64,000 nt of DNA from the NCBI RefSeq assembly GCF_965227365.1, contig NZ_OZ245754.1:310001-374000 (forward strand), written 5' to 3'. Numbering within the stretch: position 1 is the first letter of the stretch; each line of letters starts with the position of its first letter. The stretch comes from Hwanghaeella sp965227365. GTDB lineage: Bacteria > Pseudomonadota > Alphaproteobacteria > UBA8366 > Aestuariispiraceae. Of the stretch, positions 15,835 to 25,196 are shown piece after piece. A model generated the notes under the pieces. That model saw only the letters and a list, made by a program, of their open reading frames with translations. It was not told where the DNA came from and ran no database searches. The translations under genes were made by a program, and so were the position numbers.

Positions 15835-16925
15835 AGCTGATCGATCAGATCCCGGCCCTGGCGGCCGCGGTTTCGACGCTGTCCGGATTTGTCCCTGTGA
15901 CGGCGGAGGAATTGATCCCCTTGCCGACGACGGGGCTGGCGCATGACCATATCCGTATCGGCGGAACCGCCATGTTGTTGCGCGTGCCCCGGCAAAGCCA
16001 ATTGGCGCTGGCTGCCCGGGACAATCTGGCTTATCAGGCCGCCTGTTTCCGACGGATGGAGCCGAGCGGCCACACGCCGAAGCTCTTCGCGGTTATCGAT
16101 CCCGTCCCGGATATCCCGATGGGCGCGTTGGTGGTTGAGGAAATCCGGGGGCGGACCATGGCGCTGCCTGCCGGACTTGGGAATGCGGCGCGCGCGCTGG
16201 CCGCCATCCACGCGCTGCCGGTTCCGCCCGCGGATCGGCGCGCGCCGCTGAAGGATCCGGAAAATGCGGTCAACGCGACGCTGGAGGAGGTTCTGGCGCA
16301 GGGACGAAACCTGTCTTCCCCTTTCGCCCCGGTTTCCGAGCAGAGCCGACAGACGATCGGCGCGGAGATTGAGAGTGTCCGTAGCGTTGCGGCGCAAATG
16401 CCGCCGCCGATGAAGACGTTGATCTCCTTCGACGCCCATCCGGGGAATTTCATAGCCGAGACCGGTACCGGCCGGGCCGTATTGGTGGACCTGGAAAAGG
16501 GACGATACGGCGGGGCGGGGTTCGATCTGGCGCATGCGACGCTCTACACCTCGACGACCTGGGACGTCTCGACCTATGCAGAGCTTACGGTAGACGAAGT
16601 GGCGGGTTTCTACGCCGCTTGGCTGGATGCAGTGCCGTCGGAACTGGGCGTGGCGTTGAAACCTTGGCTGCTGCCCATGCGGCGGATCATGTGGCTATGG
16701 TCGGTCACTTGGTGCGCTAAATGGGCCGTCGAAAGCAGGGCGGGACAGATTGCGGACAAGCACGCGGCGATATCGGCGGAAGACTGGTCGGCGGAGAATA
16801 CCAACGGTGACCTCATCGGCCACGTGGCAAGACGGGTTACATGCTACCTGTCCGACGAGATCATTGAACGGGTCCGGTCGGAATGGTGTGAAGACAATGC
16901 ATTGACCCGTCTTCTTGGGACATAG
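15831..16925 (+). CDS. Aminoglycoside phosphotransferase/choline kinase-like protein
   Basis: A 364-residue APH-fold kinase-like protein. The catalytic-loop equivalent is SFDAHPGNFIAE, where the catalytic Asp and Asn are both present (D-x-HPGN), and the metal-binding segment is VLVDLEKGRYGGAGFDLAHAT, where the usual DWE/DFE reads DLE. The second Asp follows in GFDLA. The N-lobe is poorly conserved. The start overlaps the stop of the DUF2064 gene (ATGA). A sugar, amine or lipid phosphorylation role tied to the two transferases is a reasonable inference, but no substrate is visible. Confidence 0.75.
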   Translation: MKLIDQIPALAAAVSTLSGFVPVTAEELIPLPTTGLAHDHIRIGGTAMLLRVPRQSQLALAARDNLAYQAACFRRMEPSGHTPKLFAVIDPVPDIPMGALVVEEIRGRTMALPAGLGNAARALAAIHALPVPPADRRAPLKDPENAVNATLEEVLAQGRNLSSPFAPVSEQSRQTIGAEIESVRSVAAQMPPPMKTLISFDAHPGNFIAETGTGRAVLVDLEKGRYGGAGFDLAHATLYTSTTWDVSTYAELTVDEVAGFYAAWLDAVPSELGVALKPWLLPMRRIMWLWSVTWCAKWAVESRAGQIADKHAAISAEDWSAENTNGDLIGHVARRVTCYLSDEIIERVRSEWCEDNALTRLLGT

Positions 16926-17039
16926 GACGGCCGGTGCGATTGAGAACCCCGGCCGCGCGCCCTATCTTTCTGCTCAATCAACAATCCTGCCAGGCCGACG
17001 GTCCATGTCGCCGGGTACTTGTCAGAAAGGCTAGCGCGT

Positions 17040-17705
17040 ATGTTCTTTGATCCGGCCGTGTCCCCGAAACCGGCGCCCTTTTCCTATTCACCGTTCAAGT
17101 CGATGGTGGTGCCCCGGCCGATCGGCTGGATCGGCACGATCAGCAAGGATGGCAAGCCGAACCTGGCGCCGTTCAGCTTCTTCAACGCAATCGCGGAAGA
17201 TCCGCCGATGCTGGCCTTCTCCCCGAACGGCTACCATCAAGAAGGCGGCCGGAAGGATACTCTCCAAAATATTACCGAAACGAAGGAATTCGTTTATAAT
17301 CTGGTCGGTTACGACATGGCCAATCAGATGAATGTGACCTCCGGTCCGGCGGCCCATGGAGAGGACGAAATGGTGCTCGCGGGCCTTGCCGCCGCGCCCT
17401 GCGAAAAGGTGAAGCCGCCACGGGTTCGCGACGCCGCCGCCAGTTTCGAATGCGAGCTGTTTCAGATCGTCGATTTGCCGGAGGGCCGCAAGGGAAGCCC
17501 GAATACCTTGGTGATCGGCCGTGTGATCGGCATCCATGTGCGTGACGACGTGATCACCGACGAAGGCAGGATCGACATCCGAAAGATCCGGCCCTTGGCG
17601 CGGCTCGGATACATGGACTACTCGGTCGTCGACGATTTCTTCACGCTGGATCGACCGGCCGGGGGTGGAATGGAGCCCGTCCCGCCGGTGAAATCATCCA
17701 AGTAG
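17040..17705 (+). CDS. Flavin reductase (FMN-binding split barrel) family protein
   Basis: A 221-residue protein of the flavin-reductase/DIM6-NTAB family. It has PRPIGWIGTISKDGKPNLAP and FSFFNAIAEDPPMLAFS, which bind FMN, then NITETKEFVYNLV. The acidic C-terminal region VGYDMANQMN to RPLARLGYMDYSVVDD is typical. Such proteins reduce or bind FMN, often for a partner monooxygenase; none is next door. I chose ATG 17040 over TTG 17019. It converges with the hydantoinase A gene, whose stop lies 2 bases away. Confidence 0.85.
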   Translation: MFFDPAVSPKPAPFSYSPFKSMVVPRPIGWIGTISKDGKPNLAPFSFFNAIAEDPPMLAFSPNGYHQEGGRKDTLQNITETKEFVYNLVGYDMANQMNVTSGPAAHGEDEMVLAGLAAAPCEKVKPPRVRDAAASFECELFQIVDLPEGRKGSPNTLVIGRVIGIHVRDDVITDEGRIDIRKIRPLARLGYMDYSVVDDFFTLDRPAGGGMEPVPPVKSSK

Positions 17706-17707
17706 GA

Positions 17708-19732
17708 TTATCCAAGTGACGGGCGCCCGGTAGCGACGGCCGTCACGGTGCTTTCCACGAAAAGGTCCCGGCCGCCCATCTGCTTCACGAAACGGTCGTC
17801 GCGGGCGCAGTCTACATGCACGGTGCCGGCGCCGGCATCCAGGGCCTGCTGACGGGCCATGGCCGATGCTTGTTCTTGCGCCTCCGCGGCGGCGGATTCG
17901 AAGCTTGGAAAGTCTTTCAGTCCGTCGGGCAGGTGGACACGGTAGACGAATTCGTTGGGGGCGGAGATCAGGACCCGAACTGTCTGCATGACGCCGCCCG
18001 CTACGGCGCCGACGGCGTTTGAGACATCCGCATGCGGCGGCAGTTCGATCTGTGTTCCGGTTCGCTGGCCGAAGGCCGGGTAGTAGGTTGCCGCCGGCGC
18101 GCCGATACCCGCGACCGGCGTGCGGAAACGCAGATCGACCTGCAATTCGCTTCGTTGGGTCGGGTCGTCCTTGCCGGAGAAGGCGGCGGATAGCAGTCGC
18201 CTGGTCACCGCGCCGAGACGGTCTGGAACGGCCATGCCTTCCGCATCCAGCACGGCGAGAACGAGCGCTTCTCCGGCTTGCTTGATCACCAGATCGAAGA
18301 CAGTTTGGGCGAATTCCCGCTCGTCCGCCGCGATCATCTTACCGGATCGGATTTCCTTTCTGGCCCAGATCCGTCCGCCGAGGCGGGCCGCCTCCGCATT
18401 CCAGGCATGGTGCAGCCCGAGGACATGCGCGGCGTCCGAGGGTGAGAAGGCGGAAATCGCTACCAGTCCCCGGTCGACCAACCGGCGCAGCGGTTGCTCC
18501 GGTGCCCGGTCCGCGAGCAAGACCTCAAGAGCGACCGGGCCGTCCGCCAGGTTATCCCAAATGCGCTGCTCGCTTGCCGACAGTTTGGCAGCACCTTCCA
18601 CGAGCTTTCTTTGGCGGATGGCGAAGCGGCCGTCATAAGTCTTCGCATAGGCCCGGTTCGCCTGTTTCTTCAGCACCGGCAAAACGTCATCGTATTCATG
18701 GGCCAACAGGCTTAAAGGCACGGCACGACGCGGCCCCGCTACAAGCTGTTTCTCGTCATCCAAACGGATTTCGCTGTCTCCACCCAAGCCGACCGTATGG
18801 ACCGCGATCGCCTCGACCATGGTACGCCAGCCGCTGACATTCGCGCCGTCCATGTCCAATTGCGGCTTCCCGCCGCGCAGCAGGGCAATGTCCGTCGTGG
18901 TACCCCCCATATCAACAACGATAAGGTCGTCTTTGCCGCTTAAATGGCGCGCGCCGACGACGCTGGCGGCCGGCCCGGAAAGGACGGTCTCGACCGGTCG
19001 TAAGCGCGCCGTCTCCGCCGAAATCAGAGACCCGTCGCCCTTCACCACCATCAAGGGCGCGGCTATGCCGCGTTGTTTCAGCAGGCCGGTGACCGCCTCG
19101 ATCAGATCGGCGATCAGTGGGATCAACCTGGCGTTCAGAACCGCGGTAAGGGCGCGGCGCGGCATATCCAGGTTGGCGGAAAGTTCGTGCCCGCAGGTAA
19201 CCGGGCGTCCTGTGCGCTCCAGTACGAGGTCCCGTACACGCTGTTCATGCGCCGGGTTGCGGGAACCAAAATGCGCTGAAACCGCGAAGGCGGACACCTT
19301 GCCGGCATGCGCGTCCAATGCTGTCTCGACCGCCGCTATGTCGAGCGGCGTCGCCTCGTCCCCGTTGGACTGGTGACCGCCGGCAATAAAGACGGCGGGG
19401 TCGTTGCCCAGCGCTTGCCGCAACCCGCCGCGATCGAGGGCTGCCTCTGTTTCGCCGATCATGATCAGGCAAACCGGTTGGCCGTGGGACTCGACAACCG
19501 CGTTCGTGGCCAGCGTGGTCGAGATGGAAACCAAGCGGATCGTATCCGCGGAAACCGCGTCATCGCCATCCGGTTCCATGATGGCGGCGATGGCCTTGCC
19601 GATCCCGATACTCAGATCGTGTTTGGTGGTCAGGGACTTCGCTGTACGGAATACGGCACCGTCTTCCCGGCAGAGTACTGCATCCGTGAAAGTGCCGCCG
19701 GTATCGATCCCGAGCCTCAGACCATCCGCCAT
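17708..19732 (-). CDS. Hydantoinase/oxoprolinase family protein (HyuA-like)
   Basis: A 674-residue single-subunit HyuA-type protein. The N-terminal ATP site is LGIDTGGTFTDAVL, followed by STTLATNAVVE, then VDMGGTTTDIALL and HTVGLGGDSEIRLD of the actin-like ATPase core, and a C-terminal acetone carboxylase-like region ending TAVATGRPSLG. HyuA proteins open cyclic amides such as hydantoins or 5-oxoproline using ATP, normally with a HyuB partner. No hyuB is adjacent, so the substrate and even the activity are uncertain. ATG 19732 is preferred to ATG 19750 because only the former has a purine-rich leader. Confidence 0.82.
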   Translation of the reverse strand: MADGLRLGIDTGGTFTDAVLCREDGAVFRTAKSLTTKHDLSIGIGKAIAAIMEPDGDDAVSADTIRLVSISTTLATNAVVESHGQPVCLIMIGETEAALDRGGLRQALGNDPAVFIAGGHQSNGDEATPLDIAAVETALDAHAGKVSAFAVSAHFGSRNPAHEQRVRDLVLERTGRPVTCGHELSANLDMPRRALTAVLNARLIPLIADLIEAVTGLLKQRGIAAPLMVVKGDGSLISAETARLRPVETVLSGPAASVVGARHLSGKDDLIVVDMGGTTTDIALLRGGKPQLDMDGANVSGWRTMVEAIAVHTVGLGGDSEIRLDDEKQLVAGPRRAVPLSLLAHEYDDVLPVLKKQANRAYAKTYDGRFAIRQRKLVEGAAKLSASEQRIWDNLADGPVALEVLLADRAPEQPLRRLVDRGLVAISAFSPSDAAHVLGLHHAWNAEAARLGGRIWARKEIRSGKMIAADEREFAQTVFDLVIKQAGEALVLAVLDAEGMAVPDRLGAVTRRLLSAAFSGKDDPTQRSELQVDLRFRTPVAGIGAPAATYYPAFGQRTGTQIELPPHADVSNAVGAVAGGVMQTVRVLISAPNEFVYRVHLPDGLKDFPSFESAAAEAQEQASAMARQQALDAGAGTVHVDCARDDRFVKQMGGRDLFVESTVTAVATGRPSLG

Positions 19733-19858
19733 GAGAAATCCCGCCGCCATGAAAGAAAATGCGTCCCAGCCCCGATAACGAACGGAAAGAGGGCAGGCAA
19801 GCGGGATGTCGTGCGGAAATCCTCTGCCTAGGGCGAGTTTCGCCGGAACCTGGCCCGC

Positions 19859-20803
19859 CTAGCCGTCCATCACCATGCGTTTGATCAGGGCGTTCTTGAC
19901 ATTTTCGGCGTTGCCGTTGGCGACTTGGCAGGTGCCCGCGGCATGATGGCCGCCCCCCCGGAAAGCGAGGCACAATTCCCCGACATTGGTCTTGGACGAG
20001 CGGTTGAAGATGGATTTACCGATGGCGAAGACGGTGTTCACATTCTCGCGTCCCCGCATGATGTGGACGGATATGTTGCAGTCCGGGAACATCGTATAGA
20101 TCTTGAACCGGTTTCCGGGCCAGATATTGTCTTCCCAGCGCAGATCCAGCACGGCGACGTTGTCGTGAACGGTGGTGCAGCGTTTCAGCTGCTCGTCGAA
20201 TCTGTCCTCGTATTCCTCGACAAGAGCGACGCGTTCCCTGACGTCCGGGTCCAGCAGGATTTCATCGATCGACTTTTCCCGCACCAGATCGATCAGTTTC
20301 ATCATCAGGTCATAGTTGGAAATCCGGAAATCCCGGAACCGCCCCAAACCTGTCCGGGCGTCCATCAGGAACCCGAGCAGGATCCAACCCTGCGGGTTTG
20401 TGACATCCTCCATCTCCAGCATGGCTGCGTCGGATTTGTCCACGGCGGTCATCAGGTCTTCACCGATGGTCGGGAATGTATCCTTCCCGCCGTAGTGGTC
20501 GTACACGACGCGGGCTGCGGAAGGGGCGTTCGGGTCGATGATGTGGTTCGCGCGTTCGGCGTTGCGGACCGCTTCCGACGCATGATGGTCGAAGGCGAGA
20601 TAGCAACCCGGAACGTAAGGAAGGTTGGTCGTAATGTCCTTCTTGGTAATGCTGACGACGCCGTCCTGCATATCCTTCGGATGCGCGAAGGCAACGTGGT
20701 CGACCAGCCCGTTTTCGCGCAGCAGAACCGCGCAGACCAACCCGTCGAAGTCGCTTCGGGTTACCAGACGGTATTTTTCATTCTGGGCGTCCTGTTCCGC
20801 CAT
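19859..20803 (-). CDS. DHH-family phosphoesterase (exopolyphosphatase-like)
   Basis: A 314-residue DHH/DHHA1 protein. Motif I is VTRSDFDGLVCAVLL with the metal-binding Asp residues, motif III is LAFDHHASE, and the C-terminal DHHA1 motif is FRGGGHHAAGTC. Aligned enzymes hydrolyse phosphoanhydrides or phosphodiesters (polyphosphate, nanoRNA, c-di-AMP breakdown products); this version is commonly annotated exopolyphosphatase, but the substrate is not proven by sequence. The gene stands alone, with 107-125 base gaps on both sides. Confidence 0.85.
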   Translation of the reverse strand: MAEQDAQNEKYRLVTRSDFDGLVCAVLLRENGLVDHVAFAHPKDMQDGVVSITKKDITTNLPYVPGCYLAFDHHASEAVRNAERANHIIDPNAPSAARVVYDHYGGKDTFPTIGEDLMTAVDKSDAAMLEMEDVTNPQGWILLGFLMDARTGLGRFRDFRISNYDLMMKLIDLVREKSIDEILLDPDVRERVALVEEYEDRFDEQLKRCTTVHDNVAVLDLRWEDNIWPGNRFKIYTMFPDCNISVHIMRGRENVNTVFAIGKSIFNRSSKTNVGELCLAFRGGGHHAAGTCQVANGNAENVKNALIKRMVMDG

Positions 20804-20926
20804 GACTCTTCTCCCCTGAACTTATCCGTCTTCCCGCCCCCCGCCGATGCTTGGCAGGCGTACAGATTAACGCATCAGAAAACCATTCGCTACGACAGCT
20901 TTGGTTAAAGCTCGCCGGCAATGCCG

Positions 20927-21697
20927 TTAGCCGGCCAACAGGCCCGAAAACCCGTCGAACAGGAGTTTTGCCCCGGCGAGAATTAAGAAGGTGTAAATGA
21001 TGCGGTAAAACAGCGCTTCATTCACCCGCTGATGCAGTTTCAGGCCCAACCAGATTCCAACCGGCGCCAAGGGGGCCAGTGCCAGGGAGGTGCCCAGGCT
21101 GGCGGTCGAGAACTGCCCGAGGAAGCCATAAGGAATAAGTTTGACGTAATTCACCAGGAAGAAGAACCAGACCGTCGTGCCGACATAGAGTGTCTTGTCT
21201 ATGCGCTGCGGCAGCAGATAGACCTGAACGGGTGGCCCTCCGGCATGGGCGACAAAGCTGGTGAAGCCAGAAACGCAGGACCAGACCGATCCTTTCACCC
21301 AGGACGGGCCGGCGGGTGCCTTGTCGCGATTGCGTTTAATCAGGTTGCTGATCGTAAAGGCGATCGCGATCCCGCCGATCAGGATGCGAATAAAATCCTC
21401 GCTCATCACATCAAAAGTGAAGGTGCCGATCACAATCCCGGCGACCGCGCCCGGCGCCATCCGCAATAGGTTGGGCCAGCTTGCCTTCGTGCGGTAGGCA
21501 ATCAATCCCATGATGTCCATCGCGCACAGGATGGGCAGCATGATGGCCGCCGCCTGCAGTGGCGAGGTGGTGAGCGCGATCAGGGGTGTCGCCAACATCC
21601 CGATCGAACCGCCAAAACCGCCTTTCCCGATACCGGCAATCAGCACGGCGGGAATGGCGGCCAGATAGAAGAGAGGATCGGTTATCGGTTCGAACAT
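20927..21697 (-). CDS. TSUP (TauE/SafE) family permease
   Basis: A 256-residue inner-membrane protein with about eight hydrophobic segments. The first TSUP repeat is AVLIAGIGKGGFGGSIGML followed by TSPLQAAAIMLPILCAMDI, and the second is VSGFTSFVAHAGGPPVQVYLLPQ. TSUP members export or import sulfite, sulfoacetate, thiosulfate or related organosulfur anions. No sulfur-metabolism partner is adjacent, so the substrate remains open. It is divergent from the M14 deacylase gene, with about 150 bases between starts. Confidence 0.88.
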   Translation of the reverse strand: MFEPITDPLFYLAAIPAVLIAGIGKGGFGGSIGMLATPLIALTTSPLQAAAIMLPILCAMDIMGLIAYRTKASWPNLLRMAPGAVAGIVIGTFTFDVMSEDFIRILIGGIAIAFTISNLIKRNRDKAPAGPSWVKGSVWSCVSGFTSFVAHAGGPPVQVYLLPQRIDKTLYVGTTVWFFFLVNYVKLIPYGFLGQFSTASLGTSLALAPLAPVGIWLGLKLHQRVNEALFYRIIYTFLILAGAKLLFDGFSGLLAG

Positions 21698-21851
21698 TGC
21701 CTATCGCACCTAGACGGTATTTCGGATGACGGCAATCGGGGATTCGGCAACATTGCTGTTCCCGTGTCCGCCCATGCCGGGGAAGGGCCCGCTTGCGCCA
21801 TGCTTCCGGCCCGGATATCGATTGCCGGAACCCGATGCCCGGAGATCTGAA

Positions 21852-22997
21852 ATGTCCCGCCGTACCGAAGAAATCCCCTTGATGTCGCCCGCGCCGGGGA
21901 CGTCCCGGTCACTTATCGTGCACCGATACGGAACGCCCGGAGCGGGTCCCAAGGCCTATATCCATGCCGCCCTGCATGCGGATGAATGGCCCAGCGTGTT
22001 GGTTGTTCAGAAATTGATCCCGATGCTGGATGCTGCGTCGGAAACCGGCGATATTCTGGGCGAGATCGTTGTTCTGCCTTATGCGAATCCGACCGGCCTG
22101 GCCCAGCGCATGGGGGGACATGTGACAGGCCGCTACGACTATGACGGCAGCGGAAACTTCAACCGAAATTGGCCGGATCTTTCCGAGGCCGCGGCGGAAA
22201 AACTCGGCGGATCGCTGCCGAAGGATCCGGCGGAAGCTATCCAAGTGGTTCGAGCGGCGTTGCGGGACGCAGCAGCCGAATTGCCGCGCCGAACGAGGAA
22301 TCAGGAATGGCGGGCGATCCTTCTCGGCCTCTCCATAGATGCGGATTACGTCCTTGACCTGCATTGTGATAGCGAGGCGACGCTGCACACGTACACCAAC
22401 GTCCGGCACAAGGATCTGGTTGAGGTTCTCGGCGCGGATCTGGGCGCGCCGGTCAATCTGCTGGAAGTTGAAGCGGGCGGGGGCGCTTTCGACGAAGCGA
22501 ACGCCAAACCCTGGTGGACGATCGGAGACTTCCTCGACGGCGGTGCGGATCTACCGGCCGCCTGTTTCGGGGTTACGGTCGAACTGCGCGGTCAGGCGGA
22601 TGTGTTGGAGGAATACGCCGATGCGGACGCCGCCGCGTTGTTCCGTTTCCTGCAGCGTCGCGGGGTCATCGGCGGGGATCCAGGTCCTCTGCCTGCGCTC
22701 AAGAACCCGGTAACCATGCTGGATGCCGTCGATCTGGTTCGCGTGCCCAGGTCCGGTATCGTCGGCTACCACAAGGAAGTCGGCGATCTGGTCTCGAAGG
22801 GGGACGTCGTTGCGACCCTTTACGATCCCTCCGCTGTCGATCCTGTTGGTGCGCGACTGGACCTTCTTGCCGGCACGGACGGCATCATGTTTTCCCGATT
22901 CAGCGATAAACTGGTCGAGCCCGGTGAAAACGTTGCCAAGATCGCGGGCACGGAGAGCTTGAGCTACCGGAAAGCCGGCGCCCTTTTGGAAGACTAG
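21852..22997 (+). CDS. Succinylglutamate desuccinylase/aspartoacylase-family (M14) deacylase
   Basis: A 381-residue Zn amidohydrolase of the AstE/AspA group. The HxxE zinc motif is in HAALHADEWPSVLV, a substrate-binding stretch is NRNWPDLSE, and the third zinc His is in DYVLDLHCDSEA. The C-terminal 90 residues form a lipoyl-like beta domain (RVPRSGIVGYHKEVGDLVSK), common in this subgroup. It would remove an acyl group from an N-acyl amino acid. GGAG lies 7 bases before ATG 21852. The isoaspartyl dipeptidase gene follows after 25 bases, and a polar amino-acid ABC transporter is encoded on the facing operon, which fits uptake and deacylation of a modified amino acid or dipeptide. Confidence 0.82.
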   Translation: MSRRTEEIPLMSPAPGTSRSLIVHRYGTPGAGPKAYIHAALHADEWPSVLVVQKLIPMLDAASETGDILGEIVVLPYANPTGLAQRMGGHVTGRYDYDGSGNFNRNWPDLSEAAAEKLGGSLPKDPAEAIQVVRAALRDAAAELPRRTRNQEWRAILLGLSIDADYVLDLHCDSEATLHTYTNVRHKDLVEVLGADLGAPVNLLEVEAGGGAFDEANAKPWWTIGDFLDGGADLPAACFGVTVELRGQADVLEEYADADAAALFRFLQRRGVIGGDPGPLPALKNPVTMLDAVDLVRVPRSGIVGYHKEVGDLVSKGDVVATLYDPSAVDPVGARLDLLAGTDGIMFSRFSDKLVEPGENVAKIAGTESLSYRKAGALLED

Positions 22998-23022
22998 GCG
23001 CGCCGTGGGAAAGGAAATTTCC

Positions 23023-24186
23023 ATGTATCTGATCAAAGCTGTTGAGTGTTATGCGCCTGAACATTTGGGTCGGGTGGACATCCTGATCGGTGGCGGGAAA
23101 GTCCTCGGCGTTGCGGAAAAAATCGATCCGCCGCGCGGACTCGACTGTGCCATCGTCGATGGGGCCGGATTAGTCGCCGCCCCGGGCTTCATCGATGGGC
23201 ATGTCCATATTGCCGGTGCCGGCGGGGATGGCGGGCCGGAAACCCGTACACCGGAGGTCCTTCCGAAAGCCTTGGCGGAGGCGGGCACGACGTCCTGTGT
23301 CGGATGTTTGGGAACGGATGGTTTCACCCGTACGGTCGGCAGCGTCGTGATGAAGGCGAAATCTCTCAGGGCTCAGGGCTTGAGCAGTTTTTGTTATACC
23401 GGTTCCTACCAGGTGCCTGCCCCGACATTGACCGGCGGCGTGGAAACCGACCTCTGCTATCTGGCGGAAGTGATCGGTGTCGGCGAAGTGGCGGTGTCTG
23501 ACCACCGGTCTTCCTCCCCGACGACGAGTGAACTCCTGAAGCTGGGGAAGGCTGCTCATGTCGGGGGATTGCTGGGGGGCAAGGCGGGTATCATCCATGT
23601 GCATATGGGGGATGGCGCCGATCCGTTCCGGCCGATCTACGATGCGGTCGAAGCAGGCGATTTGCCGATCTCGAAATTCTACCCGACCCATGTGAACCGC
23701 AACGACCATATTTTGGAGGACGCCAAAGCGTTCGGTAAACATGCCCCGGTCGACATCACCGTCGGTGCGGGACCCGATGAACCGCCCAAGGCAATCGGTG
23801 CGACGGCCTGGGACGCCGTTATCGCATTGCTGGCGGCGGAGGTTCCGTTGAAGAACATCACCCTGTCCTCCGACGCTTGCGGGTCGCTGCCTGTCTATGA
23901 CGAGAACGGCACCTTCGTCAGTATGCAGGTTGCACAGCCGCGTGTGCTGCTGAGGACGTTTCAGAAGATCGTACGCGACGGGTTGTTGCCGGCCGAAAAG
24001 GCCTTGGCGCTGATCACCAGCAATCCCGCGCGGATATTGCAGCTGTCCGGCAAGGGGCGCGTCATGGCAGGCGGCGATGCCGATATCCTGCTGTTCGGAA
24101 AGAATTGGGATCTGCAGTGGGTGTTCGCCAATGGCGTTCCTTGGATGCAGGACGGTGATTTGATCAGAACCGGGACGTTCGGTTGA
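23023..24186 (+). CDS. iadA: Beta-aspartyl-peptidase (isoaspartyl dipeptidase, IadA-type)
   Basis: A 387-residue amidohydrolase, near the length of E. coli IadA (390). The first metal ligands are in PGFIDGHVHIAGAGGDGG (His60, His62), the substrate loop is TRTPEVLPKALAEAGTTS, further conserved blocks are IIHVHMGDG and YPTHVNRN, and the catalytic Asp is in TLSSDACGSLP. The enzyme cleaves beta-Asp-X dipeptides from protein repair or diet. I chose ATG 23023, preceded by AAGGAAA, over GTG 23005. It is second in a two-gene operon with the M14 deacylase and converges with the Gfo/Idh/MocA genes, 11 bases apart. Confidence 0.87.
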   Translation: MYLIKAVECYAPEHLGRVDILIGGGKVLGVAEKIDPPRGLDCAIVDGAGLVAAPGFIDGHVHIAGAGGDGGPETRTPEVLPKALAEAGTTSCVGCLGTDGFTRTVGSVVMKAKSLRAQGLSSFCYTGSYQVPAPTLTGGVETDLCYLAEVIGVGEVAVSDHRSSSPTTSELLKLGKAAHVGGLLGGKAGIIHVHMGDGADPFRPIYDAVEAGDLPISKFYPTHVNRNDHILEDAKAFGKHAPVDITVGAGPDEPPKAIGATAWDAVIALLAAEVPLKNITLSSDACGSLPVYDENGTFVSMQVAQPRVLLRTFQKIVRDGLLPAEKALALITSNPARILQLSGKGRVMAGGDADILLFGKNWDLQWVFANGVPWMQDGDLIRTGTFG

Positions 24187-24197
24187 CTGTTGGTGAA

Positions 24198-25196
24198 CTA
24201 GCCACCGGCCATTTCCTGCGCCAATAGCGCCAGCCGCGTCACCTCGAATGCATGGGACTGTTTCATCGCCGTTTCGGTTCGATCGCGGATATCCTGTATC
24301 AGATTCCGAAAATAGGTGATGGGAACGTCCTTGCAGTCGATATATTCACAACGCGTCTTGTTCACCAGGAATAGATGGTCGGTACCGTCGCGACCGGCGA
24401 CGTCGATGTATTTTCGAAGCTCTATATAGCCTTCCGTTCCCAGGATGGTCAGCCGGCCGTCGCCCCAATTGGGCAGGGCGTCGGGCGTGTACCAGTCCAG
24501 TCGGATATAGCCGTGACCGTTTGGACTGCGGAGCACGATTTCGCCAAAGTCGTCGAATCCCGGATGGTCCGGATTGTTGTGGTTCGCGATACAGGCATGG
24601 GCTATTTCCGCCGTTTCCGACCCGGTGAAAAACAGGAACTGGTCGATCTGGTGTGATCCGATGTCGGCCAATATGCCGCCATAGCGGGTTTTATCGAAGA
24701 ACCATGGGTCGCGGAGAGGGGCGTTCAGCCGATGGGGACCAAGCCCGACCGTCTGCACGACCTTGCCGATCTGTCCGTCGGCGATCAACTCGGCCGCTTT
24801 GGCGACGGCGGGGACCTCGAAATGTTCCGAGAAATCGACGGACCAGATGCGCCCGGTTTCTGCTTGAGCAGCCATGATGCGGTCCAATTGCGCTTGCGAG
24901 ATGCAGCCTGGTTTGTCGACCATGACGTCCTTGCCCGCATGCATCGCTTCGATTGCCAGATCGGCCCTGTCGCTGGGAATTGCGGAAATCAAAACCATAT
25001 CGACATTTGGGTCGCTCAGAATGGCGTGGCGATCGTCAACACGCGGCAGATCTGGGTAGCGTTTAACGAAGCCGTCCAGGGTTTTGGGTGATCCTTCCGT
25101 CCACCACCCGATGCCTATCGCACCGGCGTCCAGCATCCCGCCCAGCATGCCATAGGCATGGCGATGGTCGATCCCGATAACGGCGACACCGGTCAC
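24198..25196 (-). CDS. Gfo/Idh/MocA-family oxidoreductase (second of a pair)
   Basis: A 332-residue NAD(P)-dependent dehydrogenase-like protein. The N-terminus VTGVAVIGIDHRHAYGMLG is a modified Rossmann glycine motif (GIDHRH instead of GxGxxG), followed by DMVLISAIPSDRADLAIEAM and the conserved MVDKPGCIS, which holds the EKP-like Lys-Pro as DKP. The C-terminal domain contains GGILADIGSHQIDQFLFFTG, with Asp and His at the catalytic positions. The start is GTG 25196, overlapping the TGA of the preceding gene by 4 bases (GTGA); earlier in-frame codons lie inside that gene. Cofactor preference and substrate are not readable. Confidence 0.82.
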   Translation of the reverse strand: MTGVAVIGIDHRHAYGMLGGMLDAGAIGIGWWTEGSPKTLDGFVKRYPDLPRVDDRHAILSDPNVDMVLISAIPSDRADLAIEAMHAGKDVMVDKPGCISQAQLDRIMAAQAETGRIWSVDFSEHFEVPAVAKAAELIADGQIGKVVQTVGLGPHRLNAPLRDPWFFDKTRYGGILADIGSHQIDQFLFFTGSETAEIAHACIANHNNPDHPGFDDFGEIVLRSPNGHGYIRLDWYTPDALPNWGDGRLTILGTEGYIELRKYIDVAGRDGTDHLFLVNKTRCEYIDCKDVPITYFRNLIQDIRDRTETAMKQSHAFEVTRLALLAQEMAGG

